Made by a program: the position numbers and the translations under genes. From Sphagnum compactum (taxonomy: Eukaryota; Bryophyta; Sphagnopsida; Sphagnales), in the NCBI GenBank assembly GCA_965153455.1, contig OZ234493.1, positions 16,606,213-16,670,212 on the forward strand: a stretch of 64,000 nt of DNA, in the 5' to 3' direction. Positions 1-13,572 of the stretch are shown one piece after another. How positions within the stretch are numbered: the stretch's first letter is position 1; the number at the start of each line of letters is the position of its first letter. Below the pieces are notes generated by a model, which had not been told where the DNA came from, ran no database searches, and was given only the letters and a program-made list of their open reading frames with translations.

Positions 1-2430
1 GAACATATCTTGGTGTGCCTTTGCATGATGAGTCAACGAAACCAAAGTGATTTCACAATTGACATTACATTGAGGTAAAAGCATGGTATTTTATACAAAA
101 AAAGTTGATAGAAAAATATCAAGCATAAAATGAGATAGTTTTTCACAAAAACACAAGAAAGTAAATTCAATTTTTACTTAAATTTCATTTTGAAACCATG
201 GTGCTTTCCATTGGGTTTATATTAAGTTGAATACAAAAATTGAGAAACTTTGGAATAGTTAAGTAGGGAACAAGTACTTTTGAATTTGACTAGCCAATAT
301 GGTAATCAAAAGTTTCATTAGAAAATTTAATGACATAGATTTGTGTGAAGTTTTAGCATAAAGATAATTATATATTCAAAAAAAGGAAAATAAATAAAAT
401 CTACATTCTGTATGGTAAAATATACTTGACACATATTTGAAACAAATGTTACATTGCAAAAAGTAGGTTTCAAAAGCTACTTACATTTTAAAAAGTCTAT
501 TTGAAACCTATTTTTACAATGTAAAATTTAAAAATTAATTCATAATAGTGAAGAAGTATCTTGTTTTTCATCTTTTACATGAAAATAATGTATAACAATT
601 TTATGATGGGTTTTAGTCTTACTTTTTGTTAGCTTAACAAGTAAACTACTAAGGTAATTGAATTATATATTTTACCATGCTTTCACCCATTGTAGCCTTT
701 TGCTAATTAAATAATTAATAGACCGTACTTGCTCATTATCATTATTTTGGTAACCTTTGGACCATTGAAGTACTCAATGATCATTGAAGGATTGTCAACC
801 TTTCATTTATATTGCAAAATGTTTTCCTACTTTTGCAATTGCCACATCTATTTTATATCAAACAAAATATCATGTTCATGGTCATTCAAAAGGTGTTTCT
901 TCATGGAGGTAAATCCATGGTTATGGTTATATTACACCAAGCATCTCCATGCTTGTTTGGTAGACTACTTAGTGTTTTGAAAGCTCTTATAGTTAACTTA
1001 AGTGAAAGTTAACCAACATCACAAACGATGCACTTCATTATTTGAATAACAGTCGAATTAATTGTACTTGCTTGGTCATGGAGAACAAAAAAATACCCAC
1101 AAATGCATTTGATAAATGGTAAGGAACCCAAAACAATTGATTATTGGCAAGACCGACATATCTTACCTTCCATGTAGTTAGCTCTTCAACCCCTCAAGCA
1201 CCTTGTTTCAACTTGCCACATGTTACATTTCCTATGTGGCTTCAACAAATTCTATAATGACCACATGATCACTTATTTCATCCCCAATGTAAATGTTGAA
1301 ATTTGAGAACAAAATGTCTTTTTGTAATAACCCCAACAAATGTAAGATTCAATTTTTTAAAACATTAAGGGATAGGCCATGCTTCAAACACAAAACTCCC
1401 TTATGTAGATTGTAACCACATGAAACTATGAATGGCAATGCAAAGGCAGTGCAAAGGCAATGCCATAAGAAAAAAACATTTTGTTAAAACACATGTACCT
1501 CATTCAATGTTGAAGCAAAATTGGTTGGACAAAGATATTGTAGCAATTTTGTGTAGCCACAAATGTCTTTATGAAAGAAAGAAAATAATTGTGTATTGTG
1601 GGTGCTTAATTCTAACATCCTCCCTAATGCCTTCAAAATCATGCCCTTACTTATTTCCCTCCACCCCTCACAACCTTGAATACTAGTATCATACATAGTA
1701 TGGCAATAGACAAAATATAAGTTGGTATGGTATGGGATGGAGGTCACAAACCCTAACTTCATGCCCATCACCATAACTATATTACCAACGTATACAATAA
1801 CTTCCATATTAGTTGAGTATGTTTTCATATTATTACTCATACCAATACCATATACCCAAGTTGGTTAAGACTTTTAAATGGGCATAATCCATCCAATGTT
1901 TTTATGTTTGGCCAAAAAAATTCCAAATTTGCAAAAATGAATGTGTTTTGGATTTTTAATCACCATATTTCAGAATATTTTATAAATTTAATAGCAAATT
2001 TTAATTAGGTTTTAGTAAGTAGCCAATGATTATGGAAGGATGCTTATTTTTTTACAAGTTCTTTTTTTTTAATGGCCAAAGTTTTCGAAATCATCCAAGA
2101 TGTATGATAGTCACACATCACCAATTTGAAAACACATGCACACATAGTCCTTTAAATAGTGGAATGTTAGAAAGTTGAAATTAGGAAATGTTAATTGTGT
2201 TACATTGAGGTAAAGTTTTTGAAAATTCAAAAATAGTTAGAATTTCAACCAAGATGTTGAATTGAAAGTCCAAGTAGCATATAATCAATGATGAAGAAAG
2301 GATAGATGTCATATTTAATTATAATTCAAATTTATGAATTTATAATATTTGCTTGCAAAATCTAAGTATAAATATTACAAGTCAAACTTGAAAGTGGAAG
2401 TATTTTGCATGTTTGAATTTTGTTTATCTA
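1..2430. other. AT-rich intergenic DNA
   Basis: No open frame here resembles a known protein and no exon-like block with splice sites was found. The short open frames around 729-1012 and 1432-1840 overlap on both strands and depend on non-ATG starts or low-complexity sequence. I see no RNA gene. Confidence 0.6.
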
Positions 2431-4052
2431 CACTACTACAAATCAATGGTTTTATGTTAGTTTTTTTTACAAGTTATGGTCATATTTTTGGTCATATTGG
2501 ACACTCAACAAAATGATTTAATTACCAATCATTTAGGTTAAAAACTTGACTAAGTTTGTTTTGATTGAATTGTTTGATGACATGTAGGTGCCCATTTTAA
2601 TAGAGATGACTAAAATTATTAGTTGACATGGAAATATAATTTTATTTTAAAAATAAAAAATGTATTTACATAATAAAAATGTATTTACATAATAATAATA
2701 TCTTTTAAATATTTTATTTTTTGTATTGAACTATTAAGGAGTCCAAAATGCAATTGTGATCAACTTGTGAATCTAATGCGCAAAAAAGTTTTTTTCCTTT
2801 TCAAATTAATTGTTCAACCCTCAACATATTTCATGATGATGTCTTCTCCCAACATATTCAAAGCAAAATTTGAACCCTCACCTTCTTGATCATAACCCAA
2901 TTTTTTTGCCATCTAACCACCATTTCATGTGGTGACAAAGGGTTGTTATTGAAAATATATAAACACATTTCTTTTTTGAATATTGCACATTATTAATTTA
3001 TTAAAAAATAAAGTAATTTCATAATAAACTTGATTACATATGTACATCATTATTTAATTTATTTCACAATTTAATTTCATAATTACCTTGAAAATTATAA
3101 TGTCTTTTTATTTCAAAATGTGAAACGTATGAAATTAATTTAATTAATTTAATTCCCATTAATTTATTCAAATATTCAGTCAATAAATATCAATTTTAAA
3201 AATTAATCATATATTTCATGAATTGGGTAAAAAATCAGGAATAATAATTTTTAAAAAATTAATCTTAAAAATCTCATTGAAATGAATTTCATTTCTAAAT
3301 TTATGTAATTAAAATTCACGCATCTTTAGTTTTTATATTTCATGAATTGGGTAAAAACCCAAGAATAACAATTTAAAAAAAAACTTAATCTTATAAACCT
3401 CGTAATGAAATAAAATTCATTACTAAAATCATATAATTAAAATTCACACATCTTTAAGTTATAATATTATTTTATTTTTACTAATTTTTTTAATTCCAAT
3501 TTTGCAAGCATTACATTAGTTCCAATTTCACATGTACATTAGGTTTTTTTACGTTTTAATAATTTAGAATATAAAAGTTTAGTTTGATTTTCCATTTTTC
3601 ATGTGTCATTTTTTTATATATTAGTTTTTGTTGCCTAATTATGTATATGCAGCATTACAAATAAACAATGACAATGTGAAATTCATAGTTGTGGATTGTG
3701 AAAAAATAAATAAATTCAAAATATCTATGACTATTTTTCATCACAAGGGAAATGTCATATTCTACATCAAAATGTTTATGAATGTTTTTAATCACATTGG
3801 AAATGTCATAGTCCATGCCAAATGTTTATGATTATTTAATCACTTACATAGTCCACATATGTATGGAATATTCCACATATACTTTGGCATGTCCAACTTT
3901 ATTATAATGTCATTTGAAATTAATCATACTAGACACACCTACTTTTTTTAATATTGAAAATAGACATAATAGTCATTATGGACAAGTATGGTTGATTCCA
4001 TAATCATTGTAGTGAAAATGTGGGGAACATAAGCCATGTTTTTGTAATAGTG
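2431..4052. mobile_element. Probable non-autonomous CACTA-type DNA transposon
   Basis: The left end reads CACTACTACAAATCAATGG. The right end, read inward on the other strand, is CACTATTACAAAAACATGG, so the ends form a CACTA-type terminal inverted repeat. Flanking trinucleotides are cta (2428-2430) and gta (4053-4055), an imperfect 3-bp target duplication. Subterminal sequence repeats motifs such as tggtcatatt and aaatgtcata near both ends (2480-2510, 3745-3830, 3960-3990), as CACTA elements do. No transposase frame is visible in the 1622 bp. The inference rests on the ends, so confidence is moderate. Confidence 0.5.
3211..3440. repeat. Two-copy tandem repeat, period about 124 bp
   Basis: The block starting atatttcatgaattgggtaa at 3211 recurs at 3335 and is followed in both cases by a matching AT-rich stretch ending in aattaaaattcac-catcttta. 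It lies inside the putative CACTA element at 2431-4052. Confidence 0.7.
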
Positions 4053-7000
4053 GTAAAAATGGTGCTAGACTACAACAAATAAATTGAAAGTTAAGTGGTT
4101 CATTCACATACATGATTTGAATTCTTGCTCAATGAATGATCCTGAACAAAATTATTGTTGCTTAACATGAGCCCAAAATGTTTTTGTCAATTTCTACAAA
4201 TCTTTTGGATTCCATGAATTGTACAAATGATGGAAGAAACTTGTTGAAAGTATAACAATATGCTAATTTCTTGCATTACAAAAAGGGATTGCAACATAAT
4301 AAACAATGAACATTGAAAGAATGAAGCAATAACAAGCTTCTACAATTGAGAATCCATCTTTGAGGCTACAAAAAAAGAACATAACAAATACTCAAGAGGA
4401 ATGATAGAAAAGACCTTTTGCAAAGGAATTCATTCACATATGCCCCAAGCTAAAAAAATTGAGACCTTAAAAAATCATCACATGACCTTGCAAGCTTCTA
4501 GCTTAAGGTTATCATTTTGGATGATGTGGTAACAATATGTCTATTTTGGTCTACCTAGCACTTAAAGGATGGGGAGCCTATGTTATATTCCTAAATATTA
4601 GCTTTTAGTTTAGTCCCTACCATGTGGCAACATTGTAATCAATGTTTGTTTTCAAGGGTTTGATAAATTTGACCTAGGAGTAAAATTCCTTATTATTCAA
4701 AAACACCAAAGTAAACGTTGTCATTTAAATTTTAATCCACCTCAAATGATTTAAAAATTTTAAATCAACAACTAAATAACCTTTGAAATATCATCAAAAC
4801 ATGAATAATTTTCTAGCGTGGATTCTAAAACAATTTCACTAACATTGCTTTTTAACTCTCAATAAATGTCTCTAGGACCTTAATGACCTATTCAAGCTTT
4901 ATATCTAAAAAATATATAAATATTGGGCAACTTGAGGATATTTGAATTTTTCTATGGGTGAACATTTGTAATTTGTTGACAACATATATTACAAACTATT
5001 GGTAGAAGTTGGTGTAATCAATATGTTCACATTTGTTAATTAGACCAAAGTCATTTATGAAAATTGGGTTTTAAACTATTTTTTTCATTTCATGAAACAT
5101 TGATGTAATGAATACAACTTTTCTTAACTTTTGGTCAAGGTCTCTTCATTAAGAGTGTGTGCATAAAGTTATTGAAACACAATGACTAGATATATGCAAC
5201 AACATTAATTTTAGGTTAAAATGAAATGGATCTTTTGTATGAAATAGTAACAAAGTCGCAAAGTGCGTGTTGTTCTAAAGAATGTCATCCTATATTTCAT
5301 TATTTCATTACTTCATTCAAAACTTTTTGAAAGTAGTTTAGGCTTGCTATTAATTGAAATAGTGGACAATTGGTTAGATACATGAAATCTCTTTTCAAAG
5401 GACTAGAAATACACAACATCACCAAATATGATTACAACAAAGGGTGAGCACATGCTAAAGTGATTCCCTTTGTGACAAAACAATTATCACCCAAAGTCCA
5501 TTTCCTTTGTATTTTTTTAGCCTTGGAAGGACCTAAAAATTGAACAACATTCAATCCATTCAATTCAAGTAATTGTTTTATCTACTATTTGGGCCTAACT
5601 AGAGAATGTTCTTATATACATGTATGCACAAACCCAACATAAAATGAATATTTTCCATATTGACATGGACTTATGAAAAGACCCATATTTTTAACACTAA
5701 CAAAAAAGATTAAAAATTCCATTAGAAATAATTTACAATTAACATGTTACAATAATTTTAAAATTCAGTTTTATTTGATTCCCCAAAAATCATAATATCA
5801 ATCATTGGATCATTTTGATATCCATATAAAAATCCTAATGTCAAAATGCAAAATCCATTTAGTTCACAATATAAGTCCATAGATATTTTACTTTTGTATG
5901 TTATGCATAATAAATAGTTGTCATATGCATACTCAAGTTAATAATCTCAAAGTAAATCCCTATTGAATTTTTTTGACATGTATAATACAAATTAACCATT
6001 GCATTTATACTCATATGATAATACCTATCAATGTGATGCCAATAATAAGACACCTTAGCTTGCATCAACCCCAAAATATCATTTAATCATATTGAACATA
6101 TGAATGATTTGGATTTAAATTTGAGAATGACTTTTGTCTATCTATATATTTGTGTATGTGTGTGTAAAAAATTAAATTATTGAATCAATGAAGTTGAATA
6201 AAATTATGAAAATAATATTCATTTAAGATTAAAATATGTTGAATTTGCATTAGTAGTTGCAACATATGAAAATAAACTCATATTTATAATTTACATTGTA
6301 AATGACCTTACGTTAACGGATAGATACTAATTAGGTATACTTGACATATGTATGTCAATTTTTACAAGTGTATGTGTGTTATGCTCATGTTCACAATGGT
6401 TACATTCATATTTTGCCATGCCTCCAAATGATCAAATGTCATAATGTCACACATTCATAGTTTCACACATTTGGAAATTTGGAAAAATGTTTCAAAATTT
6501 TAGCAATGTAGCAAGGTACTATTTACTCTCCACTCATGTACCATAATGTTGAAAATTTTGAAGTCAAATTTTTTGAAGTAGCAATGTGGCCTCAATCATG
6601 ATTTGTCACATCCAAATGTCTTCCCTTTCCCCACCCATAAATAAGAAAAAAATAATGTGAGAATGTAGGATGGGATTTTGGTGATCATCATTCTAAATTT
6701 TTTGAAGCCATTCTGAATTATAATTGGTCATAGATCAAATTTCATTTTAGAATCATTTTTTGTTGTTTTTTTTGCAGCTTTTCAATGTTTTTGTATGTTT
6801 GTATCTTGTTGCTTATCTTACACCCTTTTTTCTTGGGGTCTATTTGTATCTTGTTGTGAACTTATTTAATGAATCAAACTTTTGTTGACAAGAATGAAAA
6901 AAAATTAATGAAACAAAATGATATATAGTGAAATTTATAGAATTTATCTTTTGAAAAGAAAAAATTGATTACAACAAAATTATTATGTCCACAAAAATTT

Positions 7001-8660
7001 TTTTAATCATTGTCACTGGTTGTGCAAAGTAGTGTGGAGCCCAAATGGATAAATATGAAGTGAAAGTCAACTTAAATATCACCATTTGGGGCAATCATGA
7101 TTATGGTTGACTAATAAAAAAACCAATGAATTTTTTTTTTTTGGGAATTAATGCATTCTTCTTCTAAGGACCTAAAATATGTGCATATTTTCATGTCCAA
7201 AGCAATTTATTAATGAATCCACTAAATTTGATTGTTGTAAACATACATCCAAGATTTATAGTTCAAAAAGTTTAATAATTCCTACTTTTAGTCACATATT
7301 TATTTGTATTTGAAATAAATTATTTTTTATTTATATACATTGTCATGGAAATAACAAATATAGTTCATGAAGGAAACTCAAAGTCATTAAATTATTTTGC
7401 ACATTTGTGCATTAAAACCAAAATCTTGTCTTAGTGCAAGCATGGCAAAACAGATAGCTCATTTATCCTTGTCACAAAAAAAAAACTTTGATGTATTGAA
7501 AGTAAAAATATTATTTTTTAATTGAAGAACCCCATAGTGAAATATCTCTTTTACAAGATGGGTTGTAAATAAATGAAATATTGATTCAAAAAATATTCAA
7601 GTTAATGGAGGGTTGAAAACTACTTATGTATTATCAATTTCTGCATATTATAATCATAATATGTCAAACTTCTAATGTAATTTAGTAATTTTGAACACTA
7701 TATTGACCAATTAGTTTGAAACTTACTTGTAAATTATTTTGATCATATTAATTTTTTTCAAACTTTGTGTTCAACTTACCTTAATAGAGAAACCGATGAT
7801 TTCTCTCTTTTTTGTAATTTTAAAAATCTATTTTATTATTTATATAAAAAATTCTCATTTTAAAATAAGAATTTGGGTAAACTTTTTTAATTTGTGGGTT
7901 TACCGTGGTTTCACCTGTCTACAACAAAGTACTTTTGAAACCAAGTTTGGTTTTCTCTTGTGCCCTTGGTGACACAAATAATGTATAGAAAAAAAAAGTG
8001 ATGTTGATTAGACAAAACATCATTTGAAAAGTTTTCTTTGGTTGTAACTTGTTCACACCAACCTCACAATCAATGGACAAGAAGGCGTAAAAATTCCAGA
8101 TAATGTAATTCCTCGTTTCATATTTACAAGTATGCAAGGAACATCGAATCTGTGAAAAAAAATTCAATAGAAATACCAACATGAAGATTGCTACCATAAC
8201 ATAAGTTCAATTTCTCTAAAAAGATCAGATTTCATTATTTGGATAATGTGGTTGCTAATTTCACAAATACATAACTTCCAAGGTCCCACCCCTCTACATG
8301 TTCTAATCAAACTTACTTCCCTAAATTGACATGAATGAGTATATGAATGTGTAGACTTTGTCTTCTTGGTTTACAAACTTACATTTCAATATTAGTTCTC
8401 TGGAGTGGAGTTCAGTTTATTGATTAAAAAGGAAATGGTCAAGGTGCATTAGAAAAGCAATATTTTGAAACTAAAATGAAAGAGATACGTAGATAAATAC
8501 GTATCTCACATTGTCACGTGAGGACTCTTCTTTTGCAACCATTCATGCATTGGTTTTTGTACTTATCAAAAGGTTTTGTTCTATTGAGACAAAAGCAAAG
8601 CCTCATACTTGGAACAATAAAATGCCCCAAACCTGGAAAATCTCACTTTTTGAAGAACAC
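4053..8660. other. AT-rich intergenic DNA without recognised genes
   Basis: All frames are broken by frequent stops. The longest open frames (7739-7972 plus, 7919-8197 minus) are composed of AT-rich low-complexity residues and show no family motif. Confidence 0.6.
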
Positions 8661-8667
8661 GGAAAAA

Positions 8668-8791
8668 GAATTCCTTGAGTAACTCGAGCGCCTTTAGTGG
8701 AGGACCCACATCTTAGGACATGCATTTAAGAATTCCTTGAGTAACTTGAGCGACTTTAGAGGAGGACCCACATATCTTAGGCCGTGCATTT
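8668..8791. repeat. 62-bp direct tandem duplication
   Basis: The block gaattccttgagtaact at 8668 is repeated at 8730, a 62-bp period. Both copies continue with the shared gaggacccacat core and a tcttagg-tgcattt tail, with a few substitutions. Confidence 0.75.
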
Positions 8792-9360
8792 TACGCGAGA
8801 TAGGGTTGTCAAAAACGTGTCAACATGTATGGTCACACTTTCTCCCATTTTGCTCCTTGTCCATCACAAATTGGAGAGAGAACGTCTCCCAATGGTCCAC
8901 CCCAACGAGGGGTTGGAGACAACCACTAAGTAAGTAGTTGCAAACTTGTCATCTCATCCAAATGCTTGTTTAAGTACTAAGGAATAATAAAAATAAGCAC
9001 AAAAACCCAAATACCCATTCCAAGTGGCCGGATTTCCTTCACCAAGATCCCATTCCATCATATTCTCTCCACATGTGTAGGGTCACAAACCAATGTAATA
9101 ATAAGTGGTCCCAACTCTAGGGTTTTTGGTTTAGGCCTATTTTTGCATGATGGTAGTAGGGTCACAAATTGTAGTAGTTGGCCCCCCAATCACCTTTGTT
9201 TTCCTTAGGATAATATTTTATTTCACTATAATTTAGGCTACATATAAATATTTATGGCATGGAACAGGACACGAATCCATGCGCTTCCATAAATACCACA
9301 CTGGAAAAAACACAAAACAAAATCTAACAGACTAATTATCCTACACTTTCTGACATCTCT
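8792..9360. other. Intergenic DNA, nothing recognised
   Basis: Somewhat richer in GC than the first 8 kb, but no coherent frame, RNA gene or repeat ends were found. Confidence 0.5.
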
Positions 9361-9364
9361 TGTG

Positions 9365-9670
9365 GGCCTCGCCTACCAAGGCAAGGATATTGTGTCTAGA
9401 TTCATTACAGAGTATAGTAGCTTAAGGGATTTTGGTCCCTAGGTAATAATAGGTCTATTTTTATATGAGGATTTCTGACAGATGATATTTTGGCTTGTGT
9501 TGAAACTTGAGATTAGTTATAGAGTTATAATATATTGAAAGATTTTGGTTTCTTTTAGAGGATTTTTTGAAGATCATATTTTTGCATGGTGAAATATTTG
9601 AGTTTCCATGATTCTTCTTTTGCATTAAGATACTTTTAAATGTAAATGGCAAGGCACAGTGTGGCACACC
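9365..9670 (-). repeat. Dispersed repeat family copy L1
   Basis: A block of about 300 bp that runs from gcaaggatattgtgt to aaatggcaaggcacagtg-ggcacacccct. It recurs immediately downstream as L2, in inverted orientation at 12028-12330, and at 42247-42560 in the same orientation as the 12-kb copy. The orientation given is relative to the 12-kb copy. I do not recognise the family. Confidence 0.75.
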
Positions 9671-9683
9671 CCTAGTTTTTTTT

Positions 9684-9974
9684 GATATTGTGTTTAGGTT
9701 CATTATAGAGTGTAGTAGCTTAACGGATTTTGGCCCCCAGGTAATAGATCTATTTTTATAGGAGGAATTTTGAAAGATGATATTTTGGCTTGTGTTGAAA
9801 CTTGAGATTAGTTATACAGTTATAATATCTTGAAGGATTTTGGTCTCTTTTAGAGGATTTTTTGAAGATTAGTTATATTTTTGCAAATATTTGAGTTTCC
9901 ATAATTTTTCTTTTGCCTTCAGATACTTTCAAATGTAAATGGCAAGGCCACAGTGTGACACACCCCTTGTTTTT
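9684..9974 (-). repeat. Dispersed repeat family copy L2
   Basis: A direct copy of L1 starting gatattgtgtttaggttc, with the same internal phrases (gatattttggcttgtgttga, agaggattttttgaagat) and the same end. It forms an inverted pair with 12028-12330 around about 2 kb of GC-richer DNA. Confidence 0.8.
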
Positions 9975-12027
9975 ATTTTTGTATGAATCTCATAGGTTTG
10001 TCTCCCAGATCTTTTCCAGCCAACTGGGACCGGCCGTTTCAAGGGGCCCACCCTACGATTCTTTCGCCAAATCAGTCTACTATTGAGTGTCATGCACTTT
10101 AACCACCACCCCCCTATTTTAGAGGCTACCCCTCCACCTGCTACCATTATTATGACGGGTGGGTGGGTGGGTGACTAATTATTCGTCTAGTGGGTTCTGA
10201 GTATCATCAACCATGGCCGTAAAGGTCCGTACCTGCCAAATACGGGGCAGGTTTTCAGGAACTCTTAATTAAATGGCAGAATCGGCAGCCCGGGCTGACC
10301 TAGTCAATTTTCCTACCTACCACAATGACCTACCTGCCAGAAATAGCTTACAACTAGTATCCTACTTTACAATCTACCTAAGGACCTATATTATAAGGTA
10401 CCTCCAAAGAATGGCGGCAAATTCAGCCGCTCTGCTGCACCCTACCTACATTTCTGTGTAGGGTAAGGACCAACAATGGGGCTGTTTCAAATCGTGGGCC
10501 TTATGCAAGATAGAGCACGGGATACAAATTCCCAAAACAGCCTCATCCCAAGTTCCTTTACCTCACATGAAGAACTCCAAAATTTTGTGCCTTTAAAAAT
10601 GGATGGCAATGATTCGGTTTGAGAGGAGAGCATGGCACATGGCACCTTCCTCATAAAGGTGGCATCATCAAGAATAATATTTACTGAGATTTTAAGGTGC
10701 CCTCCACGTACACTTGGACAAAATTTCATCTCATCATTGGGCACCTCATCTTTGTAAATATCCCTCTGTAGAAAGAGGAGCGATCTTATGCCTACTCCTT
10801 GATAGGTGTAAGAACCCTCCCACTCCTATTGAGTTAGTGTGTAAGGACTCGCACCATTCTACACCTTGTGCTTTACCTATTTTTAGGTTTGTATGAGGTT
10901 CCCCTCACTGTTTCTGATGGGTAAAGCTTGTGGCTGTGCGACATTTTCAAAGTATCACGCACCCACAGTCTCGGCCACCGCCTTATCCTTAGCCCCTTAT
11001 TTTGGGAATACCCCCCCCCATCCTACCCTCAGGCTTTACCCGACACCTAACTATTTGTAATCCTGTGAAGGGCCCTCTGCAACCAGATGTTGCTCCGTTG
11101 GGGTAGGGCCAGCGTCGTCCTGCCAGGACCCAGACATCCTTAACCTAGCAGAACTGGGCCCCTAGGGCCCCTTGTACAGTACATTAAAGCAAGGGATCTT
11201 TACTGAGACTCCTCTGCTTAAGTTATTGGCAGGTAGAATCTGCACTTTTCTGCTAATTCTGCACATACAGCTTCACCGATTAAAAGCAAAGAATAGCCGG
11301 ATTTTGCAAGGGTTCCCTGTTGAATTCTGCAAGGTACAACTTCATTGGGGCCACCACCTTGGTAAGGGCACACCTGGCAGAATAGGCTCTGGAGGGCCCA
11401 TTTTTCAGGACATAACTGGTTTGGGTGTGCTATTAAGGCACTTTTTTTGAGCCCTTTTTTCCGTAGGTGGGACAATCAGCCACCTACTAATTCCCAATTC
11501 AGTGCAGCCAGTTTCACGTGTAACGTGTAACGTCAATCTGGGTTGCAGAATATGCATGAAATGTGAATCAACGGTCTGGAAAACCAGTTATGCTTTGGAA
11601 CAGGCCATGCCAGAACCTGTTTCTTCCCAACGAAACAATGGCTCACCGTACCATGCTCACCACGATTCTAGGTGGAAGGGACCCTCAAGGCAGGCCCATT
11701 CCAGAGTACATAAAGGCGATTCCCCCCTTCTCTCATTCAGGAAAAAAAAGGGGTTGAAAAGGGCAGCAGCAAAGATTAAATAGAAAGACTATAAGTAGCA
11801 CAAGCAAGTGAACTGTATCTGTACTACAATTCAGGATCACACTTTTAGGGTACAATTTGCACACATGCCATTATTGTGCAAATTCTACCTTTTTTCTTCT
11901 GGATGGGTTCTTTTTAACAGAATCCATGTTATTGATGTCAATACTAAAGTAGAACAAGAGGAATTGGAAGAGCTGAGAGGGCAAGGATGATGTAAACCTG
12001 CCAAACTTTATTGCAAGAAAATTCCAA
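9975..12027. other. GC-richer island bracketed by inverted repeats
   Basis: This 2-kb interval has clearly higher GC content than its flanks and lies between inverted copies of the dispersed repeat. It has (gggt)n at 10158-10173 and a short inverted repeat, gggtaaagc (10919) against gctttaccc (11033). Several short frames exist (10273-10461, 11172-11450, 11502-11783), but none is long or matches a family I know. It could be the core of a long-TIR DNA transposon, or captured host sequence. The sequence does not decide between these. Confidence 0.45.
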
Positions 12028-12330
12028 TACAACAAGGGGTGTGTCACACTGTGACCTTGCCATTTACATTAAAAAGTATCTTAATGCAAAAGAAGAATTA
12101 TGGAAACTCAAATATTTCATCATGTACAAATAAAAAATCTGCAAAAAATCCTCTAAAAGAAACCAAAATCCTTACAAAATATTATAACTCTAGAAATAAT
12201 TTCAAGTTCAACACAAGCCAAAATATCATCTTTCAAAAATCCTCATATAAAAACAGACCTATTACCTAGGGGTCAAATTCCCTTCAAGCTAATATACACT
12301 TTCAACACTATCTTGCATAAGGTCATTTTC
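12028..12330 (+). repeat. Dispersed repeat family copy R (inverted relative to L1 and L2)
   Basis: It starts acaaggggtgtgtcacactg and runs through tatggaaactcaaatatttc and cacaagccaaaatatcatc. It is the reverse complement of L2, with scattered mismatches. Homology to L1 and L2 fades near gcaagatagtgttg, read on the minus strand. Confidence 0.8.
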
Positions 12331-12439
12331 CAATAACTTGGGGGCAGTTGTCCTAGCTTTTCCCCTTTGTTCGTTCTTTTTATGATCTTTAAGGTTTTTT
12401 GTATTTCAATCATTATTATTCTTCAAGGGCTTTGTAGGT

Positions 12440-12748
12440 CATTTTTTCGTTTGTGGGCACATGATAAGGCGACCCGTTAGTAGGGCCTCTCTTTGCCCTT
12501 GCTCATTATTGGCCTTTATGTTGTTCTTCAAAGGTTTTCCCTTTGTGTCTCTTCCTTTCTCTAGCTAATGACACCCATATCTTTGATCATGTCCATGTCA
12601 TCTCCTTAGCCTTTGATCATTTTGTTTCCCAGTTGTCTTATGTTAAATTGTTTGTTCAACCCAGCAAGTGTTCGGCTTGGGCTTCATTTCGCTTACCTCT
12701 TGAATTTGTCTCCCTTGTTGAGTATTATTGTTTCCAAGGTGGCATCAA
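12440..12748 (+). pseudogene. LINE-type reverse transcriptase relic, 5' part
   Basis: One frame read from about 12467 gives GDPLVGPLFALAH, then LANDTHIF, then FVSQLSYVKLFVQPSKCSAW. This order (GDP-x-x-PLFALAH, the metal-binding A/FxDD box, then VQPxKCxAW) is that of plant non-LTR retrotransposon reverse transcriptases. The box reads LAND instead of an xADD-type motif, so one catalytic aspartate is lost. Stops lie just upstream in the same frame. The frame is interrupted at 12748 by a solo LTR and resumes at 13573. It is a dead fragment. The family call rests on motif order seen by eye. Confidence 0.75.
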
Positions 12749-13567
12749 TGTCGCAACCCCACTTTGTCCAAGTGTGGGGGTGAAGCCCAACACTTGGAAA
12801 AGTTGGAGGTTTGGAGTCCTCCGGGACTCCTGAATGTTCAGAGCTCAACAGCAAGGGGCAAAACACCTCGCATTGGGGTGTTCTTGGTGTCATTGAAAAG
12901 GTCTTGAAACGTAGATATCGAAAATGGCCTTGCATTGGCCATTTGGACATCTGCAGCCCAAGTTATGGGCAAAAGAAGGGTCGGGAGTCAAACTGGCAGT
13001 TTGACTCTCGACCACTAAAAGTCGGGAATCGACCCTTTCCCGACGTCGCCTCAGGGAGTGCGACATGGCGTTGGAAAGATCTCGACGAGGGCTACAACTT
13101 TGGTTCAGACCTCGTCGCGATCGGACTTCGGAATCGGGAGTCATGACCGTTCAAAGTCCCGGGAGTCCCGCCGGGACAGTTTCGGGACTCCATTTCGGGA
13201 GTCCTGACAAAATGTGCCATTTGGATGTAGCCTCCGTGGTGAGCTGCAGAGATAACTATAAGGGGGAAGTGGTGGCTTCCCCCAAGTCCGGGCCGTGGTG
13301 AGTCAAGTAGTCCGAAGTGCCCGTGGCTTGTCGCAACACCCAAGGGTGTTCCCGAATGTGAACTAACCCATTTGTGGTTGGTTTTGGATGCAGATTCGTG
13401 CTTGATCTACTAGTCCATCTTCCTAGTCTAATCCCGGGGCTTCCAACTCGACCCTCTACCCCTTTCTAGAGTTGGAAGTCGGGAGCGTGCCCTTCGGTCC
13501 CCACTTTCCGCAACTTCACATTGGTGAACCCTCAAGTGGGTTCACCTCGGGACTAAGGAGCGCGTCA
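12749..13567. mobile_element. Solo LTR, family 1 copy a
   Basis: An 819-bp unit starting TGTCGCAACC and ending GCGCGTCA, with TG...CA ends. It is flanked by a perfect 5-bp target duplication, atcaa (12744-12748 and 13568-13572). No second LTR, primer-binding site or internal coding region is present, so it is the product of LTR-LTR recombination. A close copy lies at 32824-33643. It is inserted in the LINE relic: removing it and one atcaa restores the reading frame across the site. A TATA-like ctataagg lies near 13257. Confidence 0.9.
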
Positions 13568-13572
13568 ATCAA

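Noticed and set aside
12693-13343. Overlapping frames on both strands around 12.7-13.3 kb and again at 32.8-33.5 kb
   Set aside because: They lie inside the two solo LTRs and recur only because the LTRs are copies of one family. LTRs are not expected to code.
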